Positions 48,287 through 58,245 of a DNA stretch of 64,000 nucleotides are shown in pieces. The first letter of the stretch is position 1. Every line of letters begins with the position of its first letter. The notes under the pieces were generated by a model that was not told the origin of the DNA, made no database searches, and worked only from the letters and a program-made list of their open reading frames with translations. The position numbers and the translations under genes are program-made. The stretch comes from Arsukibacterium sp. MJ3 (lineage in GTDB: Bacteria > Pseudomonadota > Gammaproteobacteria > Enterobacterales > Alteromonadaceae), in NCBI RefSeq assembly GCF_000987765.1, contig NZ_LAHP01000001.1, forward strand, positions 62,001-126,000, in the 5' to 3' direction.

Positions 48287-48988
48287 TCACTCGGTAACCA
48301 TTTGTTCTGCGGCTAATGCTTGTTGTTTTAATTCTTGCTGTAAAGCCAACGGCAATTTTAATTGCTGGCCCAGTTCATTTAAATAACTGCGCTCCATAAA
48401 GCTTTCTTCGTCGATGATTAATACGCTTACTAAATACATTTCAGCCGCAATTTCCTGCGTAGACGCCGCCATGGCAATCGTTACCGGATCTAATGGTTTT
48501 TGTAATTCGCTATCAACCCAGCGCAGCATTGTGGTATCACGGGTGAATTTTTTAATTTCAGCATCAATTATTTCCCGCTCACGATCATCAATATGGCCAT
48601 CCGATTTTGCGGCAGCAATAACGGCTATTAAAATTGCTTTGCAATGAATTTCAACATCAGCTTCAGGTACACGATCAATAGTGGCGGGCGGGGTTGCTGA
48701 TTGTTGCTGATTATTGCTTTGCCAATTGTTATAGGCTTTAAAGGCTACTACACCCAACGCCGCCATGCCGCCATAGGTTAATACCTTACCACCGAGCTTA
48801 CGCCCTTTTTTACTGCCTAATAGTAAACCCAGCGCACCACCACCGAGCGCCGCACCGCCTTTACCAGATAACAACTCGCTAAGGCCACTACCGGACTTCG
48901 CATTTGTACTACTAGCTGCTGAATTATTGCTATTTAAAAAACCAGAACCTGACTGTAATAACTGGCCTAATAAGCCTTTGGTATTCAT
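48287..48988 (-). CDS. YebE-like inner-membrane protein (DUF533, TerB-like fold)
   Basis: The N-terminal third is Gly/Ser-rich with a short hydrophobic hairpin (about residues 44-80). The C-terminal domain (about 110-225) has the TerB/DUF533 pattern, with AAKSDGHIDDRERE and ERSYLNELGQQL. E. coli YebE has the same two-part layout (219 residues; here 233), and there belongs to envelope-stress regulons. Biochemical function is unknown. It lies upstream of the UbiB/AarF gene on the same strand. Confidence 0.85.
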   Translation of the reverse strand: MNTKGLLGQLLQSGSGFLNSNNSAASSTNAKSGSGLSELLSGKGGAALGGGALGLLLGSKKGRKLGGKVLTYGGMAALGVVAFKAYNNWQSNNQQQSATPPATIDRVPEADVEIHCKAILIAVIAAAKSDGHIDDREREIIDAEIKKFTRDTTMLRWVDSELQKPLDPVTIAMAASTQEIAAEMYLVSVLIIDEESFMERSYLNELGQQLKLPLALQQELKQQALAAEQMVTE

Positions 48989-49072
48989 AACACGCCCCCA
49001 TTGTTTTTAAGACAAATAATAGATTTAGAAACCAGGAAATAATTCAATTTTTTCTTACAAACGTGATTAAAG

Positions 49073-50188
49073 TTAATCACTAAGCTCATAGTGCTGTAGC
49101 AAGGCTTGACGTTCACGTTGGCAATAGTCAGCAATTGGCTTACTTAACACCGTTGGACTAAAATCATAAAAACCATGACGCAGTACCGGCATAAACCCTC
49201 GGGTTAGCTTGTGCTCACCCTGCGCGCCCGCATCAAACTGGCGTAAACCATTCGCAATACAATAATCAATGCCAGCATAGTAACAGCATTCAAAGTGCAA
49301 CTTATCAAATTCGGCAAGGCATCCCCAGTAGCGGCCATATAAGCTATTAGCCGATTTAAAGCACAGTGAAGCAGCCACTAGTTTACCCACAGCATAGGCG
49401 GCAAAAACCACTATGTTATTAGCCATATACTGGCCCCATGCTTGGAATGTTTCAGCGGTTAAATACCCATTATGGCCCGCTCTTTTTTGATAAGTTGCCT
49501 GATAAAAACCGGTAAAGTGTGGCCAAAAATCATCAGGCAAGTCGTTGCCATGGAAGACTTTAATGGCAATGTTTTGCTGAGAAACCTGCAACCGTTCTTT
49601 CTTAATTTGTTTACGCTTACGTGACGTCAATTGCGCTAAAAAGTCGTTAAAATCGGTATAACTGTGGTTAAACCATTGAAACTGCACATCATAACGATGC
49701 AGCATACTGTGTTTAGCCAGTAAACGTTGTAACGGTTGCTCAACATATAAACACTGAAAATTGCTGCAGCCTAACTGCTGCTGGCGTTGCTTAATAGCAT
49801 GCATGAGTAAAGTGAAAAGCTCAGCAGCATCTTCACCTATAGCAATACCCAACCTTGGGCCTTGTACCGGGGTAAACGGAATGGCAGATACTAATTTGGG
49901 GTAATAGCTAAGCTGATGCTGCTGATACGCTTCGGCGATGGTCCAGTCAAATAGGTATTCACCATAAGAGTGTAATTTTAAATAGAGCGGCATGGCAGCA
50001 ATTAAGCTGTCATGCCGATAAAGCAATAGATGCTGTGGTAGCCAACCGGTGCCTTCACCAACACTGCCGCCCTGCTCCAGGCCGTTTAGAAAACCATGCC
50101 GGCAAAACGGATTGTCTGCAGGGAAAAGGCTATCCCACTGTGCCGGCGCTATAGTGGCCAAGTCATCACATAAGCGTATTTCAATCAT
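49073..50188 (-). CDS. PF04339 (COG3146) GNAT/FemAB-like protein
   Basis: The family was annotated as peptidoglycan biosynthesis/recognition on weak grounds; the fold is acyltransferase-like. Blocks seen are NPFCRHGFLNGLE near the N-terminus, RKRKQIKKER (about residues 188-197), and a C-terminal FECCYYAGIDYCIANGLRQFDAGAQGEHKL (in part). Length 371 is normal. Its ATG overlaps the RND transporter stop (TAATG), so it is coupled to the pump, and may modify the pump's substrate or a cell-wall component. That is inference. Confidence 0.82.
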   Translation of the reverse strand: MIEIRLCDDLATIAPAQWDSLFPADNPFCRHGFLNGLEQGGSVGEGTGWLPQHLLLYRHDSLIAAMPLYLKLHSYGEYLFDWTIAEAYQQHQLSYYPKLVSAIPFTPVQGPRLGIAIGEDAAELFTLLMHAIKQRQQQLGCSNFQCLYVEQPLQRLLAKHSMLHRYDVQFQWFNHSYTDFNDFLAQLTSRKRKQIKKERLQVSQQNIAIKVFHGNDLPDDFWPHFTGFYQATYQKRAGHNGYLTAETFQAWGQYMANNIVVFAAYAVGKLVAASLCFKSANSLYGRYWGCLAEFDKLHFECCYYAGIDYCIANGLRQFDAGAQGEHKLTRGFMPVLRHGFYDFSPTVLSKPIADYCQRERQALLQHYELSD

Positions 50189-53100
50189 TAGTCTAGCCGC
50201 TTGGCTGCCTCTAACTCTTGTTCCAGTCGGTTGCTTTCATCGGCACGGGGTTTAGCAAAACGTGCCAGTGCTAAATACAATACCGGTGTTAGATACAAGG
50301 TGAAAATTACCGCGATACCTAAGCCGCCAAATACCACCCACCCAATGGCACTGCGCGCTTCCGCGCCGGCACCAGTAGACAGTATAAGCGGCAACCCGCC
50401 AAGTAAAGTGGATAATAAGGTCATGGCAATGGGCCGCAGACGAATTTGCGCCGCTTCTTCCACTGCTTTACGAACGCTGTAACCACGATCGCGCAACTGA
50501 TCAGCAAACTCTACCAATAAAATGGCATTTTTTGCTAATAATCCAATTAACATCACTAAACCAATTTGCGAATAAATGTTTATTGAGGTGCCGGTTAAAA
50601 ATAACGCAAATATTGCTGCAGCAATACCAAAAGGCACGGTAGCCATGACCACAATAGCGCTGTTAGCACTTTCAAACTGGGCCGCCAGCACTAACAATAC
50701 AATTAAAAAGGCCAGTACATAGGTTAACGATATTTCACGGGCCGTTTCTTCAAAGGTCAGTGCTTCGCCCAAAAACACTAAACCAATGTTTGACGGCAAT
50801 ACTGTTTGTGCCAACGCACGAAGTTGTTCAACTGCCTGCGCCATCGACAAATCAGCTGGTAACTCCAGTTCCATTTCTATAGCACGGCGCTGCGCCTGTC
50901 GTTCTAACTCAGCCGCAACCCCTTCTTCAGAAATATATGCCAAGCTGGATAACGGCACCAAACCGCCGCTACGCGACCCTACATACAAATTGGCTAAATC
51001 AGACGGATCCGTTACCGACGCCGCTGCCGCCTGCAAAATAATAGGAATAGATTGATCGCCTACATTTAAATCTGCCAAGTCGTCACCGTTAATGGCTACC
51101 CGTAACGTGGTGGCAATATCGGATAATGGTACGCCTAACGCTTCTGCACGACGCCGGTCAATATTAACCCGTAGTTGTGGTTGAGTAGGCTGATAAGAAA
51201 TACGTGGCATGCCAAGTTCCGGCATTTTTTGCTGAATAGCTGCAGATAGCTTTTGGGCTGCGGCAAAAATACCCGCATACGACTCACCCGTCAGGGCCAT
51301 TTCTAAGCCGCCACCCTGGCCACGCAAATTTAAACTGTTTGAACCAAATGCCCGGGCTGGCGCACCAGGAATTGCGCCAAGTTGCGGGCTAATTTCGGTA
51401 ATAATTTCCTGTTGCGAGCGGCTGCGCTCACTCCAGTTTTTCAACGGTACGGTAATAAAGACTAAGTTAGGATCCCATTGGCCTACTACGGTATATATAG
51501 AATCAATGTCACCACCATTCACATAGGGCAGTAACACTTCTTCCATCTTATCAGCTTGCCGGTCCATAAAATTCAAACCAACTCCGTCCGGACCACGGGC
51601 AAATACCCTAATGGTACCGCGGTCTTCGCTTGGCATCAATTCATTATCCAGTACCGTATATAATGCTCCGGCACTGCCTGCTGCCAATAAACAGGCAGCA
51701 AAAACCAACCAGGCATGATCAAGGGTCCAGTGTAAGCTGCGGCTATAATAATTCAGCAACGCGTTACCAATACCACCAAACATATTTTTAGCATTTGGCT
51801 TAATGGGTAAGCGTGCAGTTAGCGCTGGCACCAGAGATAACGCCACAAAAGAGGAAATAATAACGGCAGCGGCGAACACGCCACCAAATTCACGAAAGAG
51901 CCGACCTGCGGTCGAAGGTAAAAACGCAATCGGTACAAACACGGCGACTAGCACCGCCGTAGTGGCGACTACCGCGAAAAACACTTCTCGCGTGCCAATT
52001 ACCGCTGCCGCTCTGGCACCTAGCCCCATGCTGCGCCGGCGCTGAATATTTTCAGAAACAACTATGGCATCGTCAACAATAAGGCCGGTGGCCAGCACTA
52101 ACGCCAGTAAGGTTAAAATATTGATTGAGAAGCCCATTAACCAAATTGCCGCCAGCGCGCCTATCAGCGAAACCGGTATCGATAAGGCGGGTACAATAGT
52201 GGCGCGCCAGGAGCCAATAAATAACCAAAGGGTAAATATAACCAGTAATACTGTCAGTGCCAGCGAGGTAATCACTTCACGCACTGAACTGCGGATAAAT
52301 TCAGCATCATCTGAGGTAACTTGTAATTGCAGCTCCGGAAAACGGTTTTCCAGTTGTTTAACCAATGCTAATACTTCGTCTGAAATTTCTATAGTGTTAG
52401 AGCGTGCCTGACGAATAATACCTAAACCAATAACGGGGCGGCCGTCTAATCGCACCATACTGTTAGCATCAGCCGGACCAAAATACACCGTGGCCACGTC
52501 GCCAATCCGGGTATTACCGCTAATAATAATGTCTTCTACCTGTTCGGCACTGACTGACGTCGCATCGGCCCGTACAATAAGCTGCTGATCGGTAGAGCGC
52601 AGGCTGCCAGCCGGAACATCAAAGGGCGCCAGGCGCAGCGCTGCTGCTACATCGGTTACCGCTAAATTAAAACTGGTTAAGCGTAACGGGTCCAGAATTA
52701 CCCGCAGCACCCGCTCCCGATCGCCATTTAACCTAACGTCTGCCACGCCGGGAATGGTTAAAAATAATGGCGCTAAATCGGTTTCAATCCGCTCGGTCAG
52801 GGTTTCTAGATCCAGAGTGGTACTGGATACAGCAATACTCACAACCGATTCGGCATCGTTGTCGGCTTTAATAATAGCCAAACGGTCTACCCCATCAGGT
52901 AACTCTCGTTGCACTCGGCTAACGGCCTCGCGGGTTTCATTGGCCGCATCATCTAAGTTGGTACCCGGCCGAAACACTACTCTAACGCGTGAGCTGCCCT
53001 CTTCACTGGAAGCATTAATGGACTTTACACCGGTAACTCGGGCCACAGCGCCTTCGAGCTTACTGGTTACCTCGGTATCGACTGTTTCTGGTGAGCCACC

Positions 53101-53277
53101 TGGAAAACTGGCAGTAACAGATACTATTGGCTGATCAACATCAGGTAACTCGCGCACTTCCAAACCGTTAATGGCGGCAATACCAGCGATAATAATCAGT
53201 AAATTAAGAACAATAATCAGTACCGGTCGACGAATAGAGAGTGACGGTAAGTCATTTTGCACGGGTTCTTGTTTCAT
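50188..53277 (-). CDS. RND efflux pump permease (HAE1 type)
   Basis: Proton-driven inner-membrane permease of the AcrB/MexB superfamily, subgroup nearer to MdtBC/BpeF-type pumps. It has twelve membrane segments with two large periplasmic loops. GLIVDDAIVVSENIQRR in the fourth-segment region supplies the paired Asp of the proton relay. Length 1029 is typical. Its ATG overlaps the adaptor stop by 4 bases. No outer-membrane channel is encoded beside it, so a TolC homologue elsewhere is expected. Substrates unknown. Confidence 0.95.
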   Translation of the reverse strand: MKQEPVQNDLPSLSIRRPVLIIVLNLLIIIAGIAAINGLEVRELPDVDQPIVSVTASFPGGSPETVDTEVTSKLEGAVARVTGVKSINASSEEGSSRVRVVFRPGTNLDDAANETREAVSRVQRELPDGVDRLAIIKADNDAESVVSIAVSSTTLDLETLTERIETDLAPLFLTIPGVADVRLNGDRERVLRVILDPLRLTSFNLAVTDVAAALRLAPFDVPAGSLRSTDQQLIVRADATSVSAEQVEDIIISGNTRIGDVATVYFGPADANSMVRLDGRPVIGLGIIRQARSNTIEISDEVLALVKQLENRFPELQLQVTSDDAEFIRSSVREVITSLALTVLLVIFTLWLFIGSWRATIVPALSIPVSLIGALAAIWLMGFSINILTLLALVLATGLIVDDAIVVSENIQRRRSMGLGARAAAVIGTREVFFAVVATTAVLVAVFVPIAFLPSTAGRLFREFGGVFAAAVIISSFVALSLVPALTARLPIKPNAKNMFGGIGNALLNYYSRSLHWTLDHAWLVFAACLLAAGSAGALYTVLDNELMPSEDRGTIRVFARGPDGVGLNFMDRQADKMEEVLLPYVNGGDIDSIYTVVGQWDPNLVFITVPLKNWSERSRSQQEIITEISPQLGAIPGAPARAFGSNSLNLRGQGGGLEMALTGESYAGIFAAAQKLSAAIQQKMPELGMPRISYQPTQPQLRVNIDRRRAEALGVPLSDIATTLRVAINGDDLADLNVGDQSIPIILQAAAASVTDPSDLANLYVGSRSGGLVPLSSLAYISEEGVAAELERQAQRRAIEMELELPADLSMAQAVEQLRALAQTVLPSNIGLVFLGEALTFEETAREISLTYVLAFLIVLLVLAAQFESANSAIVVMATVPFGIAAAIFALFLTGTSINIYSQIGLVMLIGLLAKNAILLVEFADQLRDRGYSVRKAVEEAAQIRLRPIAMTLLSTLLGGLPLILSTGAGAEARSAIGWVVFGGLGIAVIFTLYLTPVLYLALARFAKPRADESNRLEQELEAAKRLD

Positions 53278-54323
53278 AAACCGGCCTTTTGTTCGTTAAC
53301 GGCATTAACCGCCTGGCCTTCACGTAACGTTTGCACACCTTCGGTGATTAACATATCGCCTTGGTTTAACGCCGCAGATACTAATATACGGCCACTTAAA
53401 CGCTGTTTAATTTGCACATCTACCCGCTTAGCTTGGCTATTTTGTGCTAACCAAACATAAGCCCCTGTGGCACTCCACAATAATGCGGCTTCAGGGATAA
53501 CGGCATAGGCAGCACCCAGCACTTCAAGGCTTACCCGAAAGCTCATGCCAGGTCGGTATAGATCTGCCTCATTGTCAAGTAATGCTCTAACCCGGATAGT
53601 GCGGTTAGTACTGTCAATTCTTGAATCAATTTGGCTAATTATCGCTTTAAGATTCAAGGCATCGCCCTGCCATGGCTGCAATGTCAACGTAGGTTGTTGT
53701 TGCAACATCTCCAACGCACTTTCAGGTGCCCGAAAATTAATTAATAACTCACTACGATTATCCAGGGTAGTGATGGCGGTTTGCTGGGTGATCCGATCAC
53801 CCGGTTCAACATCAGTTAACCCTACTACCCCATCGAATGGTGCCCGCACGGTGCGGTCTTCTAATTCAGTCTGTGCTTCAGTGAGCATTACCTGCATTAA
53901 ATCGCGGGCGGTCACCGCATCATCTAACTGACTTTGCGCAATGGCGCCCTGACGGCGGCTCGCATTTAACCGCTCTACCGTGCGCTGTGCATCGGTAAGC
54001 TGAATACGGGCACGGTCAACCGCCACTTTTTGCCGGCGGGCATCCAGCTCTACTAACATATCACCCTGCTGCACTTTCTGGCCTGGCACAAAATTAATGG
54101 CAGTAACTTTGTCCGCTACTGCAGGATAAATAACCACTGACTGAATAGCTTCGGCTGAGCCAACAGCTTCTATCCGGCTGCTTTGTTGCTCAAATTCTAC
54201 CGGCATACTAATAATTTGCGCCGGACGACCGCCACCACGGCTTTGTGCCTGAAGTGTTAACGTCGAACTGCCAATTAAAATCGTTATTATCAGGCAGCCT
54301 GCTTTTTGCCATGCTATGGTCAT
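53274..54323 (-). CDS. RND efflux membrane-fusion (adaptor) protein
   Basis: Periplasmic adaptor bridging the RND permease and an outer-membrane channel. It has an N-terminal signal peptide without a lipobox (cleavage near LQAQ), a lipoyl half-domain (VIYPAVADKVTAINFVPGQKVQQGDMLVEL, in part), a coiled-coil hairpin (about residues 95-165) and the second lipoyl half RAPFDGVVGLTDVEPGD. A beta-barrel domain closes it. Length 349. First gene of the adaptor-permease-PF04339 operon. Confidence 0.93.
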   Translation of the reverse strand: MTIAWQKAGCLIITILIGSSTLTLQAQSRGGGRPAQIISMPVEFEQQSSRIEAVGSAEAIQSVVIYPAVADKVTAINFVPGQKVQQGDMLVELDARRQKVAVDRARIQLTDAQRTVERLNASRRQGAIAQSQLDDAVTARDLMQVMLTEAQTELEDRTVRAPFDGVVGLTDVEPGDRITQQTAITTLDNRSELLINFRAPESALEMLQQQPTLTLQPWQGDALNLKAIISQIDSRIDSTNRTIRVRALLDNEADLYRPGMSFRVSLEVLGAAYAVIPEAALLWSATGAYVWLAQNSQAKRVDVQIKQRLSGRILVSAALNQGDMLITEGVQTLREGQAVNAVNEQKAGL

Positions 54324-54589
54324 TTAGTGTCCTTTTCTCACATCACTATTCTTGTTAACCCTGACTAATGCTGGTGCCATTTTGACAAGATATCACCGGT
54401 TAATGTTGTTTTATATTAGTATCCATTACAGCGGATAATTGCCGCCAATATACGAATTTTAACCGAGGATGATCACAAAACACGCTCAATAGGCGATAAA
54501 CAACAGTATTTTAAGCTAAGTGGCAGTCGGCCATCGACACTGCAGGTTGTGACTGCTAGCATCATTTTATGCACCGCTAATTTGGAACA

Positions 54590-55816
54590 ATGCTGAATAT
54601 GGTTGAAGTAACAGCAACTCACTATCGGTATCAGCTGCGCTGGTGGTTGTTTGCCATTATTGTGTTAAGTGTAGCATTGTCCTGGAGCGGGATTATTGAG
54701 AACTACACAACCGCTTATATTGATGATGCTCTGGTGCAGGCAAGCTCAGCTTTTGTTATTGCCCGGGGCATGAATGCCCTTATTTCCTTTTTACAATCTG
54801 TTACCTTTGAGTTCAGTTTTGGTGTTGGCGGCTCGGTTGGTGCAGGTCAGGTGCTTGACCCATTAAACGATTTAGTTGAGCAGTATTCGTCGGCAATGAA
54901 ACTGGCCATCGGTTCTTTGGTTATTCAAAAAGTGTTACTGGAAATTGTCAGTGACACTTTTTTCAACGTGTTGCTCAGCCTATCGGCACTATCTGTACTG
55001 TTAAGCACCTTTTTCAGTACATTATTGTCTCAAGCCGGACTTAAATTAGTGTTACTGCGTATTTTTCTTATTTTATTGTTTTTACGTTTTGCACTGGTGT
55101 TAGTGGTTGCCGCTAATGGTGTGGTTGATAATAGCTTCTTAAATGAGCGTACGGTAAAGCAAATGCACATTCTTGAAAATATAGAAGGCGTGAAAGAACA
55201 AAACACGCCGCTAATTGAACCGGCATTACGTCAGGCACTTACTGCGGACATTACCCAGTTACAACAGCAAGTCTCGCTATTAGATAGTAATGTTTTAGCG
55301 TTAAAACAGCGACAACTGCGAGGACGGCAAGCGCTTGAACAACTGCAGCTACAACAGAAAAATGTGGTGCGTGAGTTGGGCACTTTGCAACGCCTAAATT
55401 ATTTAAATCCTGATCCCAGAGTAGAAGCCTTGAATGAAAAAATTGAGCAGCAACGCAGCCAGCTGAACACTTGGCAAGATGAGCAGCAACGCCAACAACG
55501 ACAATCGGCAGATTTAAACCATCAAATTCAGCTGGCTGAGTTAACCCTGGAAGGGAAAACCCCCGGCTTCTTTGCTGAAATTTCAACAAGTTTTAGCTCG
55601 TTAGGCGATGGTATCGCCGCCATTAAAGACGCCGTTAACCCACGGCAGGTATATCAGTTAAAGCAACGGCTAGATGATGCCGTGTCTAACATTCTTAATT
55701 TAATGGCGCTATTTATGCTTAAAACACTCATTTTGCCGCTGTTGTTTTTATATTTACTCAACAATGGTTTTAAACTTATCTGGCGTAGTAATCCACTGCT
55801 GGCAATTGCCCCATAG
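54590..55816 (+). CDS. unrecognised membrane protein with central coiled coil
   Basis: I do not recognise this 408-residue protein. It has a membrane segment near the N-terminus (about 18-38) and a hydrophobic block of probably three helices over about 103-180. A long Gln/Leu-rich coiled coil follows (about 213-310), then a C-terminal membrane helix (about 368-393). FEFSFGVGGSVGAGQVLDPLNDLVEQYS (in part, about 75-103) may be a re-entrant or amphipathic section. Start uncertain: GGAA is only 2 bases before ATG 54590 but 11 before ATG 54599. It is followed at 57 bases by a DUF1543 gene, probably the same transcript. Confidence 0.75.
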   Translation: MLNMVEVTATHYRYQLRWWLFAIIVLSVALSWSGIIENYTTAYIDDALVQASSAFVIARGMNALISFLQSVTFEFSFGVGGSVGAGQVLDPLNDLVEQYSSAMKLAIGSLVIQKVLLEIVSDTFFNVLLSLSALSVLLSTFFSTLLSQAGLKLVLLRIFLILLFLRFALVLVVAANGVVDNSFLNERTVKQMHILENIEGVKEQNTPLIEPALRQALTADITQLQQQVSLLDSNVLALKQRQLRGRQALEQLQLQQKNVVRELGTLQRLNYLNPDPRVEALNEKIEQQRSQLNTWQDEQQRQQRQSADLNHQIQLAELTLEGKTPGFFAEISTSFSSLGDGIAAIKDAVNPRQVYQLKQRLDDAVSNILNLMALFMLKTLILPLLFLYLLNNGFKLIWRSNPLLAIAP

Positions 55817-55873
55817 CAAAGCAGCTAATTGCTGGTTAACCATGATTTTTAAACTCAGCCAAGGAAATAGTAA

Positions 55874-56365
55874 ATGTTGTATATGGTCATGCTGGGCGGA
55901 AGCCACCCTAAAGCCAATATTGAAGTACATGATGTGGTGTTTGTGGCGGGTGATACACTGATGCAAACTTACCCGCAGTTACAGACATTGTGGTTTGCAG
56001 AACCTAAAGGGCTGCATATTGATGCCTGGATGGCGATTTCTGGCATTGATCAGTATGCTGTCAGGTTATGTGATACCCCGGCTACCAGTGGCCCTAAATT
56101 GTTTTTCATTAATTTAGGGGGGTATTTCTCCAGCATTTTTGGTGAAGACCATCGCTATTTTGTGCTGGCAGCCAACAACAAAACCGAAGCGAAAAAACAA
56201 GCTAAACAGCAGCTAGCCCTAAAATGGGATAAGCCACATACCGATAATGTTTTTGAAATAGAGCAGTGTCTGGCAATAGAGCACGTAGCCGGGCGCTATG
56301 TTCAGCTTTACCCGGCCTCGCATAAGGGCTGTTATTTTGAAAACGACTATATTGTTATAGCCTAG
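55874..56365 (+). CDS. DUF1543 protein
   Basis: YMVMLGGSHPKANIEVHDVVFV at the N-terminus (quoted with minor cut) and a second repeat-like half (FFINLGGYFSSIFGEDHRYFVLAANNKTEAKKQA, in part) identify the DUF1543 family. It is cytosolic, 163 residues, function unknown. AAGGA eight bases before the ATG supports the start. It lies convergent with malic enzyme. Confidence 0.85.
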   Translation: MLYMVMLGGSHPKANIEVHDVVFVAGDTLMQTYPQLQTLWFAEPKGLHIDAWMAISGIDQYAVRLCDTPATSGPKLFFINLGGYFSSIFGEDHRYFVLAANNKTEAKKQAKQQLALKWDKPHTDNVFEIEQCLAIEHVAGRYVQLYPASHKGCYFENDYIVIA

Positions 56366-56459
56366 CCTGCATTAATTGGTAACATAATGGCTCAGCCAAT
56401 CGTTAATAAGGCGTTACGTCTAAATCTTAATGTAACAAGCTTTATCAAAGAGTTTTATA

Positions 56460-58154
56460 TTAGCCACTTACTCTTTTGTAGTGCCGGTATTGCGGTTTCC
56501 AGAAGTTATCCTCAATACGCTGTTGTAGGGTATTGTCATCAATTTCTAATGCCAGCCCTTGCTGCTGCGCTACCTTTGCCACAGCAAAAGCCATTTTTTT
56601 ACTTAATTCCGCCAGAGCAGTAAAAGGCGGTAACAGGCCACCTTTACCGGTATTTGCCAACGGCGAGGTGGCGGCCAGGGTTTTACTGGCCGCACGCAGC
56701 ATTTCATCACTTATAACCTGTGCTTTAACTGCAATAACACCCAGCCCTACTCCGGGGAAAATATAACTGTTGTTACATTGGGCAATATGGTGCACCTTGC
56801 CCTGAAACTCTACCGGTGGAAAAGGGCTGCCCGTTGCTATAATCACTTCGCCATCGGTCCATTCGATAACCTGTTGCGGTGTGGCTTCAACCTGGCGTGA
56901 CGGATTACTTAATGGAAATATAATCGGCTTAGCACAACCCTTTTTCATCGCCCGAATAATTTGCTCTGTAAACAACCCGGCCTGGCCAGACACGCCAATA
57001 AGAATATCGGGGCTGGCGCAATTCATTACGTCCAATAAGCTGGGGTAGTCACCACTATAATTCCAACTACCGATATTGGCGGCACTTTGTATAAGCACTT
57101 GTTGAAAATCACGTAAATCGAGCATAGTGTCGGTTAACAGACCAAAGCGGTCTACCATAAAAATTTGTTGCCGGGCCTGTCGCTCTGTTATTCCCTCAGC
57201 CACCATCTGACTGATAATTTGCTCGGCAATACCACAACCGGCTGAACCAGCACCGACAAAGACTACGCGCTGCTCACTGAGTTTAACGCCTTTACTTAGA
57301 CAAGCGGCTAGTAAGGTACCTACCGTCACTGCGGCGGTACCTTGAATATCATCATTAAAACAACACACTTGATCGCGATAACGTTGCAATAACGGCATGG
57401 CGTTAGGCTGGGCAAAATCTTCGAACTGAATAATGGCTGTGGGCCAGCGGCGTTTTACCGCCTGGATAAACAGCTCAATAAATTCGTTATAGTCGTCATG
57501 GCCTACTCGTTTTTGGCGTAAGCCCATGTACATAGGGTCATTGAGTAGTTTTTCATTATTGGTACCAACATCCAGCATCACTGGTAAGGTATAGGCGGGG
57601 CTAATGCCACCACAAGCGGTATACAATGACAGTTTACCAATAGAAATACCCATACCTCCTATGCCCTGATCGCCTAACCCCAATACACGCTCACCATCGG
57701 TTACCACTATTACTTTTACTTTAGCTTTGGTGGCATTACGCAGAACATCATCTAAGTTATAGCGATCATCAAAGCTAATAAATAAGCCACGGGCACTGCG
57801 ATAGATATCAGAGAATTGCTCGCAGGCATCGCCAACGGTCGGAGTATAAATAATGGGGATCATTTCTTCTAAATGCTGCTGCACCAAGCGGTAAAATAAG
57901 GTTTCGTTGTTGTCTTGAATTGCCCGCAAGTAGATATGCTTATTAATCGCTGTATCAAAGCTTTTATATTGTAAATAAGCACGGCTAACCTGTTCTTCAA
58001 TGCTTTCATAACGTGGTGGTAACAAACCAGTTAAATTAAACGCCGCGCGTTCTTCACGGTTAAAAGCACTGCCTTTATTTAATAATGGTGTTTCCAGTAA
58101 AGCAGAGCCTGAATAGGCGGTGTATAACGATGCTTTAACTTTTAGTTCAGACAT
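56460..58154 (-). CDS. maeA: NAD-dependent malic enzyme
   Basis: Oxidative decarboxylation of malate to pyruvate with NAD. The N-terminus [23 protein letters not shown] and [14 protein letters not shown] (tyrosine acid) fit the E. coli MaeA/SfcA type. Other blocks are [40 protein letters not shown] and the dinucleotide fold [14 protein letters not shown]. Length 564 (E. coli 565). With ppsA in the same window it offers a malate-to-PEP route for gluconeogenesis. Single gene. Confidence 0.97.
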   Translation of the reverse strand: MSELKVKASLYTAYSGSALLETPLLNKGSAFNREERAAFNLTGLLPPRYESIEEQVSRAYLQYKSFDTAINKHIYLRAIQDNNETLFYRLVQQHLEEMIPIIYTPTVGDACEQFSDIYRSARGLFISFDDRYNLDDVLRNATKAKVKVIVVTDGERVLGLGDQGIGGMGISIGKLSLYTACGGISPAYTLPVMLDVGTNNEKLLNDPMYMGLRQKRVGHDDYNEFIELFIQAVKRRWPTAIIQFEDFAQPNAMPLLQRYRDQVCCFNDDIQGTAAVTVGTLLAACLSKGVKLSEQRVVFVGAGSAGCGIAEQIISQMVAEGITERQARQQIFMVDRFGLLTDTMLDLRDFQQVLIQSAANIGSWNYSGDYPSLLDVMNCASPDILIGVSGQAGLFTEQIIRAMKKGCAKPIIFPLSNPSRQVEATPQQVIEWTDGEVIIATGSPFPPVEFQGKVHHIAQCNNSYIFPGVGLGVIAVKAQVISDEMLRAASKTLAATSPLANTGKGGLLPPFTALAELSKKMAFAVAKVAQQQGLALEIDDNTLQQRIEDNFWKPQYRHYKRVSG

Positions 58155-58245
58155 AGTGATGTTCCAATAAATAACAGCGGCAATTTATACCGGATAATAA
58201 CAAGAGAGGCTCAGTAAAGCGTTCTGTCAGTCGTGTGGTAGTTGC

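Noticed and set aside
52754-53134. Antisense frames within the RND permease and adaptor (also 53545-53931, 52064-52411)
   Set aside because: They mirror conserved sense codons and have low-complexity Ser/Thr/Arg-rich products.
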